NCBI GenBank assembly: GCA_027489095.1
Contig: JAIYAL010000026.1
Coordinates: 1 to 33,478, forward strand
Direction of reading: 5' to 3'
Length of the DNA stretch: 33,478 nucleotides
DNA from: Erythrobacteraceae bacterium
Lineage (GTDB): Bacteria; Pseudomonadota; Alphaproteobacteria; Sphingomonadales; Sphingomonadaceae
The notes beneath the pieces were generated by a model. That model saw nothing but the letters and a program-made list of their open reading frames with translations. It ran no database searches and was not told where the DNA came from. Position numbers and translations under genes: made by a program. Of this stretch, positions 24,153 through 32,615 are shown in pieces. The number at the start of each line of letters is the position of its first letter. The stretch's first letter is position 1.

Positions 24153-26507
24153 TCAGGCTGCCTGCGCGGCGGCGGCGTCCTCGGCCGGGAGCGAGCCCGC
24201 GACCAGATCGGCAAGCGCATCGGCAGCGAGCGGCCGCCCGACGAGATAACCTTGCGCGTAGTCGCATCCGATCTGCTCCAGGAAGGCAAGGCACGCGGGC
24301 TCCTCGACCCCCTCGGCCACGACCTTGAGCCCGAGTTCGTGGGCGAGCTGCACTGTCGATCGCACCAGCATCGCATCGCCGCGGTCGACATGGGCTTGGG
24401 CTACGAACATCCGGTCGACCTTGAGTTCCGACAAGGGCAGCAGCTTGAGGTAGTTGAGCGCCGATTGCCCGGTGCCGTAATCGTCCATCGAAATGCGGAT
24501 GCCAGTGGCACGGCAGCGTTCGAGGGCGGCGATCGCCTTGACCATGTCCTCGAACTGCGCACTTTCGGTGACCTCGAAGGTCAGCCGGTGCGCCGGGGCC
24601 CCCGAGCGTCCGACTAGCGCGAGCGCGCGGTTGGTGAAGTTCTCGGAAGACAGCAGCGCCGCTGAGATGTTGACCGCAACCCCGATCGTCAGGCCCCGTT
24701 CGCACCAGCCGCGCATGTCGTCGAGGGCGCGGGCAAGGACAGCGATGGTCAGGTCGTCGATCCGGTTGCGCTCCTCGAAAAGCGGGATGAAGCAATCGGG
24801 CGGGAGAAGCCCGCGCTCGGGATGGTTCCAGCGCACCAGCGCCTCCACCGCGTCGATGCGGCGGGTCTCGAGGTTGAGCTTGGGCTGGTAGAGCACCGTG
24901 ATGGCACCACTGCGCAGCGCGTCGTCAAGCTCACCCAGCAACGAGACTTGCTGCGTGACGGTCTCGCCCTCCTCGGCGGTATGCAGGCGCCAGAACTTGC
25001 CGGATCGCCGCGCGAGGCTCGCGGCGTGCGCGGCCTGGGCGACGGGGTCGGCCGCATCATGTCCGGCGACGCCGAAGGTCAGCGACACGCCGAGCCTGCG
25101 TCCGGCGATCTCGAACGGACTGCGCATCAGCGCACGGATGCCGGCAAGCTGCGTCTCCAGTTCGGCGACCGAAAGCTGCGAGACCCACGCCAGCGTGCGC
25201 GCATCAGTGCGGTAGGCGGTGTCGACGCCGGTCGCCACCTGCAGGCGATCGGCGATACGGCGCAACAGCTCCCCGAGATCCTCGCCCCCGACGGCGAGCT
25301 TGAGCGCGTCGAATTCGTCGATCTGCGCCGCCACGAACAAACGATCCTCCGGCGCGGCCACGCGGACATCAAGAGCAAGCCTGTTCGGCACGCCGCTTTC
25401 GGGATCGACCTGACGCTTCTTGGCGGCAATGCGCTGCACGAGGATAACATGACGGATCCCTCCGGCAGCCGCGGCCAGCGTAAGCGCAGGCACGATTTCG
25501 AACCAGATGCCGGCCAATAGACGCGCGCCGAACCAGGTGGCCAGCAGCACAGTGAGCAAGGCCCCGGTGCGGATCATCGCCGCACGCCGGCGCCGCGCCG
25601 TCAGGATGGTCAGCGCCAAGCCCGCCGCGAGCAGCAATGGCAGCGGCCAGGAGCCATAGGCCGGCACGCCGCGCACCAGAGTCTCGGCCGCGAGCGCTTG
25701 GACGATCACGCCGGGGATCACCCCTTGCGTTGGCACGGGATAACGATCGCCTTGTTCAATCGCGGTCGCGCCGATGATCACGTCTTTGCCCTCAAGGCTG
25801 CCGGGCGGGATCATGCCGCGCTCAACCGCGATGAAGCTGTGGCGCGGGATGGTTGCGGGGTCGATCGCGAAATCGACCGGGTAGCTCTGCTCGACCACGC
25901 CGGGCCGTCCGGCGACAAAGGCGGCCAGCGAGGGGCGTGGGGTGTCGCGCGTCACCGTGCCCATCGGCAAGCGCCGCACGAACCCGTCGCCATCTGGCAT
26001 GACTGCGACCGAGGTGAGATGCGCGTCCTTGCGGAGCATCTCGATCGGCAGCGTATCGAGCTGGCGGACATCGCCCGAGCCCGCCTTCTGGGCAAAGGTC
26101 GCGAGCGCGACGGGGGTGCGGGCGGCGGCGATGGCGGCGGCGAAGGCGCGGTCGCCCGGCGCATCGGCGTTGCCGGAGAAATCGACATCGAAGCTGATCG
26201 AGCGCGCGCCGGCCGCGTCGAGCGCCTTGACGACACGCGCATAATGATCGCGCGGCCAAGGCCAGCGCCGAATTGTCGCCATGCTCGCGGCGTCCATCTC
26301 GACAAGGTGGATCTGGCCGCTGGCGGAACGGCTGAACAGCGCGAAGCTCATTTCATTGAAGCGGTTCTCGGCATTGCGGAAGGCCCCGCCCAACGCCGCG
26401 ATCGTGACCAGCAGGGCAAGCGCGCAGGCCATAAGGACTGCGGTGCTGCGGCTTTCGCGCTGCAGCAGTGCGCCCATTGAGGCCGAAGGTGTTTGTTTCA
26501 CTGACAT
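24153..26507 (-). CDS. CHASE2-GGDEF(degenerate)-EAL c-di-GMP phosphodiesterase
   Basis: A 784-aa inner-membrane signalling protein. A first membrane helix (about residues 23-44) leads into an extracytoplasmic CHASE2 sensor (to about 300; 'RSISFDVDFSGNADAPGDRAF'), then about three helices (300-375), a GGDEF-like domain in which the GGDEF site is replaced by 'YRTDARTLAW', and an EAL domain. The EAL domain keeps 'VEALVRWNHPERG', 'NISAALLS', 'FEVTESAQ', 'DDYGTGQSALNY', 'LKVDRMFV' and 'VAEGVEEP', so c-di-GMP hydrolysis is likely while cyclase activity is not. The gene follows the FecR gene by 19 bp. A FecR-CHASE2 pair is a recurrent arrangement. Confidence 0.93.
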   Translation of the reverse strand: MSVKQTPSASMGALLQRESRSTAVLMACALALLVTIAALGGAFRNAENRFNEMSFALFSRSASGQIHLVEMDAASMATIRRWPWPRDHYARVVKALDAAGARSISFDVDFSGNADAPGDRAFAAAIAAARTPVALATFAQKAGSGDVRQLDTLPIEMLRKDAHLTSVAVMPDGDGFVRRLPMGTVTRDTPRPSLAAFVAGRPGVVEQSYPVDFAIDPATIPRHSFIAVERGMIPPGSLEGKDVIIGATAIEQGDRYPVPTQGVIPGVIVQALAAETLVRGVPAYGSWPLPLLLAAGLALTILTARRRRAAMIRTGALLTVLLATWFGARLLAGIWFEIVPALTLAAAAGGIRHVILVQRIAAKKRQVDPESGVPNRLALDVRVAAPEDRLFVAAQIDEFDALKLAVGGEDLGELLRRIADRLQVATGVDTAYRTDARTLAWVSQLSVAELETQLAGIRALMRSPFEIAGRRLGVSLTFGVAGHDAADPVAQAAHAASLARRSGKFWRLHTAEEGETVTQQVSLLGELDDALRSGAITVLYQPKLNLETRRIDAVEALVRWNHPERGLLPPDCFIPLFEERNRIDDLTIAVLARALDDMRGWCERGLTIGVAVNISAALLSSENFTNRALALVGRSGAPAHRLTFEVTESAQFEDMVKAIAALERCRATGIRISMDDYGTGQSALNYLKLLPLSELKVDRMFVAQAHVDRGDAMLVRSTVQLAHELGLKVVAEGVEEPACLAFLEQIGCDYAQGYLVGRPLAADALADLVAGSLPAEDAAAAQAA

Positions 26508-26526
26508 GGGGCGACGGGTAATGCGA

Positions 26527-28194
26527 TCAGTGCCCGATCGATGCGGTTGCGGCGCCCAGGCCAGCGGGGATGAGGATCATGTCCTGAGAGCCGAGGGGGG
26601 CATTGCCACCACCACCGTTGCCACCACCGCCGTTGCCGCCGCCGCCGTTGCCGCCGCCGCCGTTGCCGCCGCCGCCGTTACCACCACCGCCGTTGCCGTT
26701 GCCGCCGTTGCCGCCGTTGCCGCCGTTGCCGCCGCCGTTCCCGTTCCCGTTCCCGTTCCCGTTGCCGCCCGGGGGCATGCTGTCTACGCCCGGCCCGCCA
26801 CTGTTGCCGCCGCCTCCGGGATTGCCGGGAGGGTTGCTCGGAGGATCAAGTGGCGTGCTCGGAGGCGTGCCGTTATCGGTCCCGCCGCCATTGCCATTGC
26901 CATTGCCGTTGCCGTTGCCGTTGCCGTTCCCGTTGCCGTTCCCGTTGCCGTTGCCGTTCCCGTTGCCGTTCCCGTTGCCGTTCCCGTCGTCGTCGCCCTT
27001 ACCGTTGCCGTCGTCGTCGCCCTTACCGTTGCCGTCGTCGTCGCCCTTACCGTTGCCGTTGCCGTTGCCGCCGTCGTCATCCTTGCCGTTACCGTTGCCG
27101 CCGTTGTCGTCCTTATCGTCGCCGTTGCCCCGGTCGTCGTCCTCGTTGCCCTGACCATTGGCGTTACCGTTACCGGTGCCCGAGTTATCGCCATTCCCAT
27201 TGGCGTTACCGTTCCCGTTCCCGTTCCCGTTACCGTTACCGTTACCGTTACCGTTACCGTTACCGTTACCGTTATCGGTGCCCGAACTGTTGCCGTTGCC
27301 CGCACTCACACAGGTGTCGCCGGCGCAGACCGCGCTGTCATCGCTGCGGCCGCCCGTGTTGGCGAGCGGGGCGGCCTTGCCGCGGCCGGTGTTATCCGCC
27401 GCGACAGCCGCAGCGAGCACCGCGATCTCGCCTCCGGCAAAGCCGTTCGACACCTGACCAAGATCGCGCGGGGTGCTGACAATCGCCTGATCGATGCGCC
27501 CCTCGCTGCTCACAGGCGCGTCAGAGGAGGGAGCCGGGGCGGGTTCAGAGCCAGCCTCGAAGGTCGAGCCTTCCGGGGTCACTGCCGCCGCCGAACCGGC
27601 TTGTCCGCGCGCGGGCGAATCGACAGTCCGCGTGCCTTCGCCCTCGATCACCATGCGCAGCGGATCGACCGCGCCGATCATCGCCACCGTACCCGGGCGG
27701 ATCAGTTCGCGCACGCCGCCATCGCGGGTCGAAGCCTCGACGGCGCCTTCGGTCACCTGCAGGGTCGCGCCCTGACCGCTCACCGTGATGATGAAGGTCG
27801 TGCCTTTCACGACCGCCGCGAGATAGGGCGTGTCGACACCGAAATGCGGGTTGGGCTGCTTGCCGATGTTGAACAGCGCGCTGCCGTAGTCCTGCAGGAT
27901 CTGCACCAGCCCGCGCTCTTTCGCTGCGGCGGGAATGCGAAGTTGCGCGTTCTGTCGCAGCGTCACGAATTCGCGCCCGCGCACCAGCACTGCAGAAGAG
28001 CGCGCGTCAGTGCGCAGCGTCGCACCTGCGGCGAGCTCGGTGCCAGCCTTGGCTGGTCGCTGCCCGCGCGCGTCGATCACCGTGACGACGCCCTTGGCTT
28101 CGCTGACAGTCCAAGCTCCGCTTTGAGCGAACGCAGCCCCCCCGCCGAACAACAGGATGAGCACAGGCAGGATAAGGCGTGACAGAAGTCGCAG
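26527..28194 (-). CDS. FecR-domain protein with long Gly-Asn/Asp repeat tail
   Basis: About 555 aa. A FecR-type domain occupies roughly residues 40-180, with '[16 protein letters not shown]' and '[18 protein letters not shown]'. A Ser/Ala/Pro linker, two cysteines near residues 290-295, a (GN)n and Asp-rich block (about 300-438), a Pro/Gly linker and a second Gly-rich block (about 476-531) follow. The standard start GTG at 28164 would cut the signal peptide in half and has no ribosome binding site. CTG at 28194, with AGGGAG 7 nt upstream, gives a full signal peptide (Arg-containing n-region, Leu core, cut after 'AAFA'). It is therefore preferred, with ATT at 28197 as alternative. The domain suggests periplasmic or surface signalling, linked to the CHASE2 protein. 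Confidence 0.8.
   Translation of the reverse strand: MRLLSRLILPVLILLFGGGAAFAQSGAWTVSEAKGVVTVIDARGQRPAKAGTELAAGATLRTDARSSAVLVRGREFVTLRQNAQLRIPAAAKERGLVQILQDYGSALFNIGKQPNPHFGVDTPYLAAVVKGTTFIITVSGQGATLQVTEGAVEASTRDGGVRELIRPGTVAMIGAVDPLRMVIEGEGTRTVDSPARGQAGSAAAVTPEGSTFEAGSEPAPAPSSDAPVSSEGRIDQAIVSTPRDLGQVSNGFAGGEIAVLAAAVAADNTGRGKAAPLANTGGRSDDSAVCAGDTCVSAGNGNSSGTDNGNGNGNGNGNGNGNGNGNGNGNANGNGDNSGTGNGNANGQGNEDDDRGNGDDKDDNGGNGNGKDDDGGNGNGNGKGDDDGNGKGDDDGNGKGDDDGNGNGNGNGNGNGNGNGNGNGNGNGNGNGNGNGGGTDNGTPPSTPLDPPSNPPGNPGGGGNSGGPGVDSMPPGGNGNGNGNGNGGGNGGNGGNGGNGNGGGGNGGGGNGGGGNGGGGNGGGGNGGGGNAPLGSQDMILIPAGLGAATASIGH
26602..26766. repeat. In-frame short tandem repeats encoding GGGGN, GGN and GN
   Basis: Within the FecR-domain gene, 15-bp units (to 26691), then 9-bp units (to about 26735) and 6-bp units (to 26766) encode glycine/asparagine repeats. 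All unit sizes are multiples of 3, so slippage would change length without shifting the frame. Confidence 0.85.
26881..27300. repeat. In-frame GN hexanucleotide repeats and 24-bp GKGDDDGN repeats
   Basis: Long runs of 6-bp units encode (GN)n. Embedded at about 26986-27060 are three 24-bp units encoding 'GKGDDDGN', next to further Asp clusters such as '[11 protein letters not shown]'. The Asp/Asn/Gly richness resembles calcium-binding repeats, which is inference. The low-complexity DNA also gives long open frames on the opposite strand that are not genes. Confidence 0.85.
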
Positions 28195-28201
28195 AATTTT
28201 T

Positions 28202-28207
28202 CTCCCT
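28202..28207 (-). promoter_or_regulatory. Ribosome binding site that decides the FecR-domain protein start
   Basis: AGGGAG on the minus strand lies 7 nt before CTG at 28194 and 4 nt before ATT at 28197. No comparable sequence precedes the downstream GTG at 28164. The signal peptide is complete only from 28194 or 28197. Confidence 0.55.
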
Positions 28208-28371
28208 GCCTGCCAAATAGAATGTAACTGCGCACATCCGGTTTAAGCACAGGGTTAACAGAAGACTTACGTGGGGTTTGATTAACCTTTGTCTTGTAGC
28301 GTTCTCGCAATTCCCATCATCGAAGGGACCTGACAATCCTGCTGCGCGTTAACGTTTTTGGGGTTACGATC

Positions 28372-29985
28372 ATGCTGCTGGCGGCCAATCCGCTAGCGGC
28401 GCAGGACGCGCTCGACCGGACTAACCCGGCCTCACAGGCGGCCCGCGAGGAACGCGTCGAGCGGCCTGCCGAGCAGGTACGGATCGAGGTTCTTCCCGTG
28501 CTCGATATGCCCAAGGTCGGGGCTGGCGATGATGTGCTCGATATCGGCGCGATCGTCATTGACGGGCTGACTGTGCTCGACCGCGCGACCTTCGCCGCGG
28601 TGATCGAGCCTTTCGCCGGACGCCCGCTCGGCCGCGCCGAACTCGTCCAGCTTGCCGACGCCATCGCCGCGCGCATGAGAGCCGAGGGCTATATCCTCGC
28701 CACCGCCTGGATCCCCGAGCAGGCGCTTGCGAACCGGATGCTGCGGGTGCGGGTCGACGAAGGGCGGATCGATGCCGTGCGCGTCGTGGGCACGCAGAAC
28801 GCCGCATTGCGCCAGCAGCTCGAGCGGCTGGCCGACGGCCGGCCCATCACGCTCGCCGCCCTCCAGCGCGAAGTGCTGCTCGCCGACGACCTGCCAGGCG
28901 TGTGGATCCGCGCCACCCGCTTTGAACGCGAAGGCAACACCCGCGTGCTGGTGGTCGAGGCCGTAAAGAATGACGCCGGCGGCAGCGTGCTCGTCGCCAC
29001 CGATGGCACCAAGCCGCTGGGGCCGATCAGGGCACGCATCGATGTCGATGCCAACGGCCTGATCTCCCCGCGCGACCGGGTCGACCTCAGCTTTTCCGCC
29101 ACCCCGCTCGACCCCAACGAACTTGCCTTCTTTAGCGCGCGCTACACCGTGATCGTCGGCGAAAGCGGCACCAGCCTCGGCGTGTTCGGAACGTGGTCAC
29201 GCACCGAGCCCGGCGCCTATCTCGCCAGCAGCGAATTGCTCGGCAAAGCGTGGCAGGGCGGTATTCGCGTGAGCCACCCTCTGATGCGCTCTCAGGCCCG
29301 CAGCCTGTGGCTCGAAGCGAGCGGCGAAGTGCAGGACTTGCAGCAGAACAGCTTCGGCCAGCTCGCCCGGCACGATCGGATCGCGCTTGCCCGGCTTGGC
29401 TTCTACGGCTTCGGCCCGCTCGGCGGCGGCACCCTTCAGGGCCGTGCTACGGTGAGCCAGGGCCTCGCCATTCTCGGTGCGACCCAGGGCAGCGACCCGC
29501 TTGCCTCGCGCTTCGACGCGCAGCCTGACTTTACGACGCTATCGTGGTGGCTGAACTGGCGTCGCGGGATTGCCCCGCAGGTCAGCCTCCAGCTCGCCGC
29601 CACCGGCCAGCTGTCGAGCGCGCCGTTGCTGATCGGAGAGAGCTTCGCGCTAGGCGGCACAAACTTCCTGCGCGGCTACGACTTCGCGCAAGCCGTCGGC
29701 GACCAGGGCATCGCGGGGCTCGCCGAGCTGCGCTACGATGTGCCCAAGGCTTTGGGCGCGGTGCGAAACCTGCAGCTTTACGCCTTCGCGGACGGGGGAA
29801 CGGTTTGGAACCTCGCCGGCGGGCTCGGCAACAGCTCGCTCGCCTCGAGCGGGGCGGGCCTGCGCACCGACATTACCGACGATCTCGACCTCGATTTCGA
29901 GGTCGCCGTGCCGCTCACCGAGGATCGCTACGACACGGGCAACAGGACACCGCGGCTCAACCTCAGGATCAGCCAGTCGTTCTGA
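28372..29985 (+). CDS. ShlB/FhaC/HecB-type TpsB outer-membrane transporter
   Basis: A 537-aa Omp85-superfamily protein of two-partner secretion. A POTRA domain covers about residues 55-140 ('IGAIVIDGLTVLDRATFAAV', 'LADAIAARMRAEGYILATAW'). The 16-strand barrel follows with the 'FLRGYDF' (VRGY) motif near residue 433, and the protein ends in Phe after 'LRISQSF', as outer-membrane barrels do. ATG at 28372 has GGGG 8 nt upstream but leaves only 'MLLAANPLAAQ' as signal peptide. Upstream codons continue a good signal ('LLRVNVFGVTI'), so CTG at 28339, behind AAGGGA at 28323, may be the true start. No TpsA substrate gene is in the window. It is divergent from the FecR gene. Confidence 0.9.
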   Translation: MLLAANPLAAQDALDRTNPASQAAREERVERPAEQVRIEVLPVLDMPKVGAGDDVLDIGAIVIDGLTVLDRATFAAVIEPFAGRPLGRAELVQLADAIAARMRAEGYILATAWIPEQALANRMLRVRVDEGRIDAVRVVGTQNAALRQQLERLADGRPITLAALQREVLLADDLPGVWIRATRFEREGNTRVLVVEAVKNDAGGSVLVATDGTKPLGPIRARIDVDANGLISPRDRVDLSFSATPLDPNELAFFSARYTVIVGESGTSLGVFGTWSRTEPGAYLASSELLGKAWQGGIRVSHPLMRSQARSLWLEASGEVQDLQQNSFGQLARHDRIALARLGFYGFGPLGGGTLQGRATVSQGLAILGATQGSDPLASRFDAQPDFTTLSWWLNWRRGIAPQVSLQLAATGQLSSAPLLIGESFALGGTNFLRGYDFAQAVGDQGIAGLAELRYDVPKALGAVRNLQLYAFADGGTVWNLAGGLGNSSLASSGAGLRTDITDDLDLDFEVAVPLTEDRYDTGNRTPRLNLRISQSF

Positions 29986-30000
29986 AGCGCGGACTGCTGA

Positions 30001-31485
30001 TCAGCTTTCCGGTGATCCCTTGTGCTTGTCGAGCTCGTCGCCGCTGACCGTCACCACATGGAGCAGGTTGGTCGCCCCCGGCGTTCCGAACGGCACCCCG
30101 GCGAGCACGATCAGCTTGGCTCCGGCGCTGGCAAACCTGTGGCGCAGCGCCATGCGCTTGCCCTTGCCGATCATCTCTTCAAAGCTGCCGATATCCTTGG
30201 TCGCCACCGCATAGGCGCCCCACAATAGCGCCACCCGCCGGGCGGTGCGGATCGAAGGGGTGAGCACCATCACCGGGGTCGCGGGGCGTTCCCGCGCCAC
30301 GCGGCGCGCAGTCGATCCCGAGATGGTGAACACCGTGATCGCGCTGATCGGCACGGTATCGGCGATGGTCATGCAGGCGTGCGCCAGCGCGTCCGAAGTG
30401 GTCGCATCCGGGGTCGTCTCAAGGAAGCGCACGCGCGCCTTGTAGCCCTCGTCCCGCTCCACCTGCACCGCGATCCGGTCCATCATCGCCACCGATTCTT
30501 CCGGCCAGGCGCCCGCCGCACTTTCGGCCGAGAGCATCACCGCATCGGCCCCGTCATAGACCGCGTTCGCCACGTCCGAGACTTCGGCGCGCGTCGGCGA
30601 GGGGCTCTCGATCATGGATTCGAGCATCTGGGTCGCCACGATCACCGGCTTGCCCGCGCCGCGCGCCATGTTGACGATCTTCTTCTGGAGCGGCGGCACC
30701 TCGTAGGGTTCCAGTTCCACGCCCAGATCGCCGCGCGCGACCATGATGCCGTCGGCCATCTCGATGATCGCATCCAGCCGGTCGACCGCCTTGGGCTTTT
30801 CGATCTTGGCGCAGATCGCGGTGCCGTGGGTGCCGATCAGCTTCCTTGCTTCGGCAATATCCTCGGGCCGCTGCACGAAGGAGAGCGCGATCCAGTCCGC
30901 TCCCTGTTCGGTGGCAAAGGCGAGATCGCGGCGGTCCTTTTCGGTCAGCGCAGGGATCGGCACTTCGGCATCGGGGACGTTGACGCCCTTGCGGTCCGAG
31001 ATCACCCCGCCAACTTCCGCGCTGCACAGGATGCGGCTTTCGTCGGCTTCGAGCACCTTGAGGCGGATCTTGCCGTCATTGATCAACAGGCGCTGGCCGC
31101 GCTCCATGATCCCGAACAGTTCAGGGTGCGGCAGGCACACGCGGTTGTGATCGCCGGGGGCGGGATCGCGGTCGAGCACGAAGTGGCCCGAATGGCGGAT
31201 CACCGCCTGCCCCTCGGCAAAGGTGCCGACGCGCAGCTTGGGCCCTTGCAGGTCGGCAAGGATCGCGATGGGGCGGGCAAACTGCTTTTCCAGCGCGCGG
31301 ATCGCGGCGACCACGGGTTCATGATCGGCGTGGGTGCCGTGGCTCATGTTGAGGCGGAAGGCGTCCGCACCCGCCCGCACCAATCGCTCGAGCATCTCGG
31401 GCGAGCGGCTCGCCGGGCCGATGGTGGCGAGAATCTTGACCTTGCGCCCGCGCGGGTCGATCCGTGACTGATCGCGTCGTGTCAT
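30001..31485 (-). CDS. pyk: Pyruvate kinase
   Basis: A 494-aa glycolytic enzyme that makes pyruvate and ATP from phosphoenolpyruvate and ADP. Visible are 'KVKILATIGPAS', 'FRLNMSHGTHADHE', 'AICAKIEKPKAVDRLDAI', the signature 'GIMVARGDLGVELEPYEVPP' with the catalytic Lys of 'KIEKP', and 'VIVATQMLESMIESPSPTRA'. The frame stays open beyond the start, but ATG at 31485 with AGGGA about 10 nt upstream gives the normal N-terminus. It ends 15 bp from the converging TpsB stop and is divergent from the DUF1244 gene, 65 bp away. Confidence 0.98.
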   Translation of the reverse strand: MTRRDQSRIDPRGRKVKILATIGPASRSPEMLERLVRAGADAFRLNMSHGTHADHEPVVAAIRALEKQFARPIAILADLQGPKLRVGTFAEGQAVIRHSGHFVLDRDPAPGDHNRVCLPHPELFGIMERGQRLLINDGKIRLKVLEADESRILCSAEVGGVISDRKGVNVPDAEVPIPALTEKDRRDLAFATEQGADWIALSFVQRPEDIAEARKLIGTHGTAICAKIEKPKAVDRLDAIIEMADGIMVARGDLGVELEPYEVPPLQKKIVNMARGAGKPVIVATQMLESMIESPSPTRAEVSDVANAVYDGADAVMLSAESAAGAWPEESVAMMDRIAVQVERDEGYKARVRFLETTPDATTSDALAHACMTIADTVPISAITVFTISGSTARRVARERPATPVMVLTPSIRTARRVALLWGAYAVATKDIGSFEEMIGKGKRMALRHRFASAGAKLIVLAGVPFGTPGATNLLHVVTVSGDELDKHKGSPES

Positions 31486-31550
31486 TTCTGGCAATCCCTG
31501 TGTGAACCGGCCTATGGCACAGGCGAATTTCAACTCAAGGAAAAGCCGCG

Positions 31551-31862
31551 ATGAATAGCAATGCCGATCCGCTCGACAGTCTGGGCGACGCTGAGGCCGC
31601 TGCCGCCTTCCGACGCTTGGTGCGCCACCTGAGGCATCGCCACGATGCCCAGAACATCGAGCTGATGGGGCTCGCCGGCTTCTGCCGCAACTGCCTCGCC
31701 GACTGGATCCGCGAGGCCGGCTATCCGGGCGACAAGGACGCCGCGCGCGAGCTGATCCACGGGATGCCGAGCGGAGAGTGGAAGGCGACACGCCAGTCAC
31801 CCGCCACAGAGGAGCAACTCGCCCGCATGGAAGCCAGTGTGGCGAAGAACGCACAGGAATAA
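31551..31862 (+). CDS. DUF1244 family protein
   Basis: A 103-aa soluble protein with the DUF1244 signature 'FRRLVRHLRHRHDAQNIELM' and 'AGFCRNCLADWIREA'. The CxxC in 'CRNC' may bind metal. Function is not established. ATG at 31551 follows AAGGA by about 10 nt. It is followed by the GapR gene 79 bp downstream; this pair next to pyk is common in sphingomonads. Confidence 0.92.
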   Translation: MNSNADPLDSLGDAEAAAAFRRLVRHLRHRHDAQNIELMGLAGFCRNCLADWIREAGYPGDKDAARELIHGMPSGEWKATRQSPATEEQLARMEASVAKNAQE

Positions 31863-31941
31863 TTGCCTGCGCCTGTTCACCGGGGCCTAGAGGCTGGCTA
31901 TCGCACCAGCCAACCGATTCTCATTTCCGATGGAGACCCCG

Positions 31942-32178
31942 ATGGCCGAAACCACCGACGACCGCCTGCGCCTGCTGATCGAGCGCATCGAACGCCTCGA
32001 GGAAGAAAAGAAGGGCATCGCCGACGACATCCGCGACGTCTATATGGAAGCCAAGGCGGTCGGCTATGATCCCAAGATCATGCGCCAGATTGTGCGCCTC
32101 AGGAAGATGAAGCCCGATGACCGGAGCGAGCAGGACATGCTGCTCGAAACCTACAAGAACGCGCTCGGCATGGCATAG
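31942..32178 (+). CDS. gapR: GapR family nucleoid-associated DNA-binding protein (DUF2312)
   Basis: A 78-aa basic coiled-coil protein. GapR of Caulobacter binds overtwisted A+T-rich DNA ahead of polymerases and forks as a tetramer clamp. The family pattern is clear: '[20 protein letters not shown]', '[20 protein letters not shown]' and '[20 protein letters not shown]'. ATG at 31942 with GGAG 7 nt upstream is preferred to ATG at 31930. Length is near the Caulobacter protein. Confidence 0.93.
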   Translation: MAETTDDRLRLLIERIERLEEEKKGIADDIRDVYMEAKAVGYDPKIMRQIVRLRKMKPDDRSEQDMLLETYKNALGMA

Positions 32179-32219
32179 GACGAGGCACAGGCGCGACTAC
32201 CTGTCATTGAATTTCCCGC

Positions 32220-32247
32220 AAGCTGTGTTATCTCGATAAGACAGCTT
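32220..32247. promoter_or_regulatory. 28-bp dyad just upstream of the YbjQ-family gene (putative operator)
   Basis: Arms AAGCTGTGTTATC and GATAAGACAGCTT flank a 2-bp centre, with one mismatch. It ends 17 bp before the ATG at 32265. TTGAAT at 32207 with TATCTC 16 bp later is a possible promoter whose -10 lies inside the dyad, which fits repression. As RNA it could also form a hairpin after gapR, but only three U follow, so an operator is favoured. Confidence 0.55.
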
Positions 32248-32264
32248 TGAGCGGAGACACGGCA

Positions 32265-32612
32265 ATGGCATCCCCCTGGAAAGACGCGCGCGGCGTCATC
32301 GTCAGCACCACCCCGACGCTTGAGGGTCATCCGATCCAGGAATATCGCGGCATCGTTACCGGTGAGGTGATCGTTGGCGCGAACCTGTTCCGCGATCTGT
32401 TCGCCAATATCCGCGACATCGTCGGCGGTCGCTCGGGCAGCTACGAGCGCATCCTCGCCGACGCGCGCAAGCAGGCGATCGAGGAGCTTCAGGCAGAGGC
32501 CGCCGCGATGGGCGGCAACGCGGTGGTCGGGATTGATCTCGATTATGAGGTGATCGGCCCCAATGGTTCGATGCTGATGGTGTCCGCCAGCGGGACTGCG
32601 GTGCGGGTCTAG
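32265..32612 (+). CDS. YbjQ/UPF0145 family protein
   Basis: A 115-aa protein of the YbjQ (UPF0145, heavy-metal-binding-like) family, thought to form pentamers; the role is unknown. Family marks are '[20 protein letters not shown]', '[20 protein letters not shown]', '[19 protein letters not shown]' and '[16 protein letters not shown]'. ATG at 32265 with GGAG 8 nt upstream is chosen; TTG at 32247 lies inside the dyad. It sits downstream of a 28-bp dyad, so regulated expression is likely. Confidence 0.93.
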   Translation: MASPWKDARGVIVSTTPTLEGHPIQEYRGIVTGEVIVGANLFRDLFANIRDIVGGRSGSYERILADARKQAIEELQAEAAAMGGNAVVGIDLDYEVIGPNGSMLMVSASGTAVRV

Positions 32613-32615
32613 CCC

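Noticed and set aside
26602..27300. Repeat array that might be taken for CRISPR
   Set aside because: Units are 6-24 bp, contiguous, without spacers and in frame with a protein; no cas genes.
26281..28182. Long open frame on the plus strand opposite the FecR-domain gene, Val/Ala/Pro-rich
   Set aside because: It is the complement of the Gly-Asn repeat DNA; the minus-strand frame has a signal peptide and FecR domain, this one has no domain.
28243..28259. TTAA repeated after 8 bp in the FecR-TpsB spacer, resembling a CtrA site
   Set aside because: CtrA sites have a 7-bp gap; the spacing here is off by one and no other support is seen.
30001..31854. Extended 617-residue form of pyruvate kinase
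   Set aside because: The extra N-terminus is Arg/Ser-rich, antisense to the DUF1244 gene, and pyruvate kinase normally starts at 31485.
31892..31911. 6-bp inverted repeat between the DUF1244 and gapR genes as terminator
   Set aside because: Short stem, 8-nt loop and no T run; gapR is probably co-transcribed.
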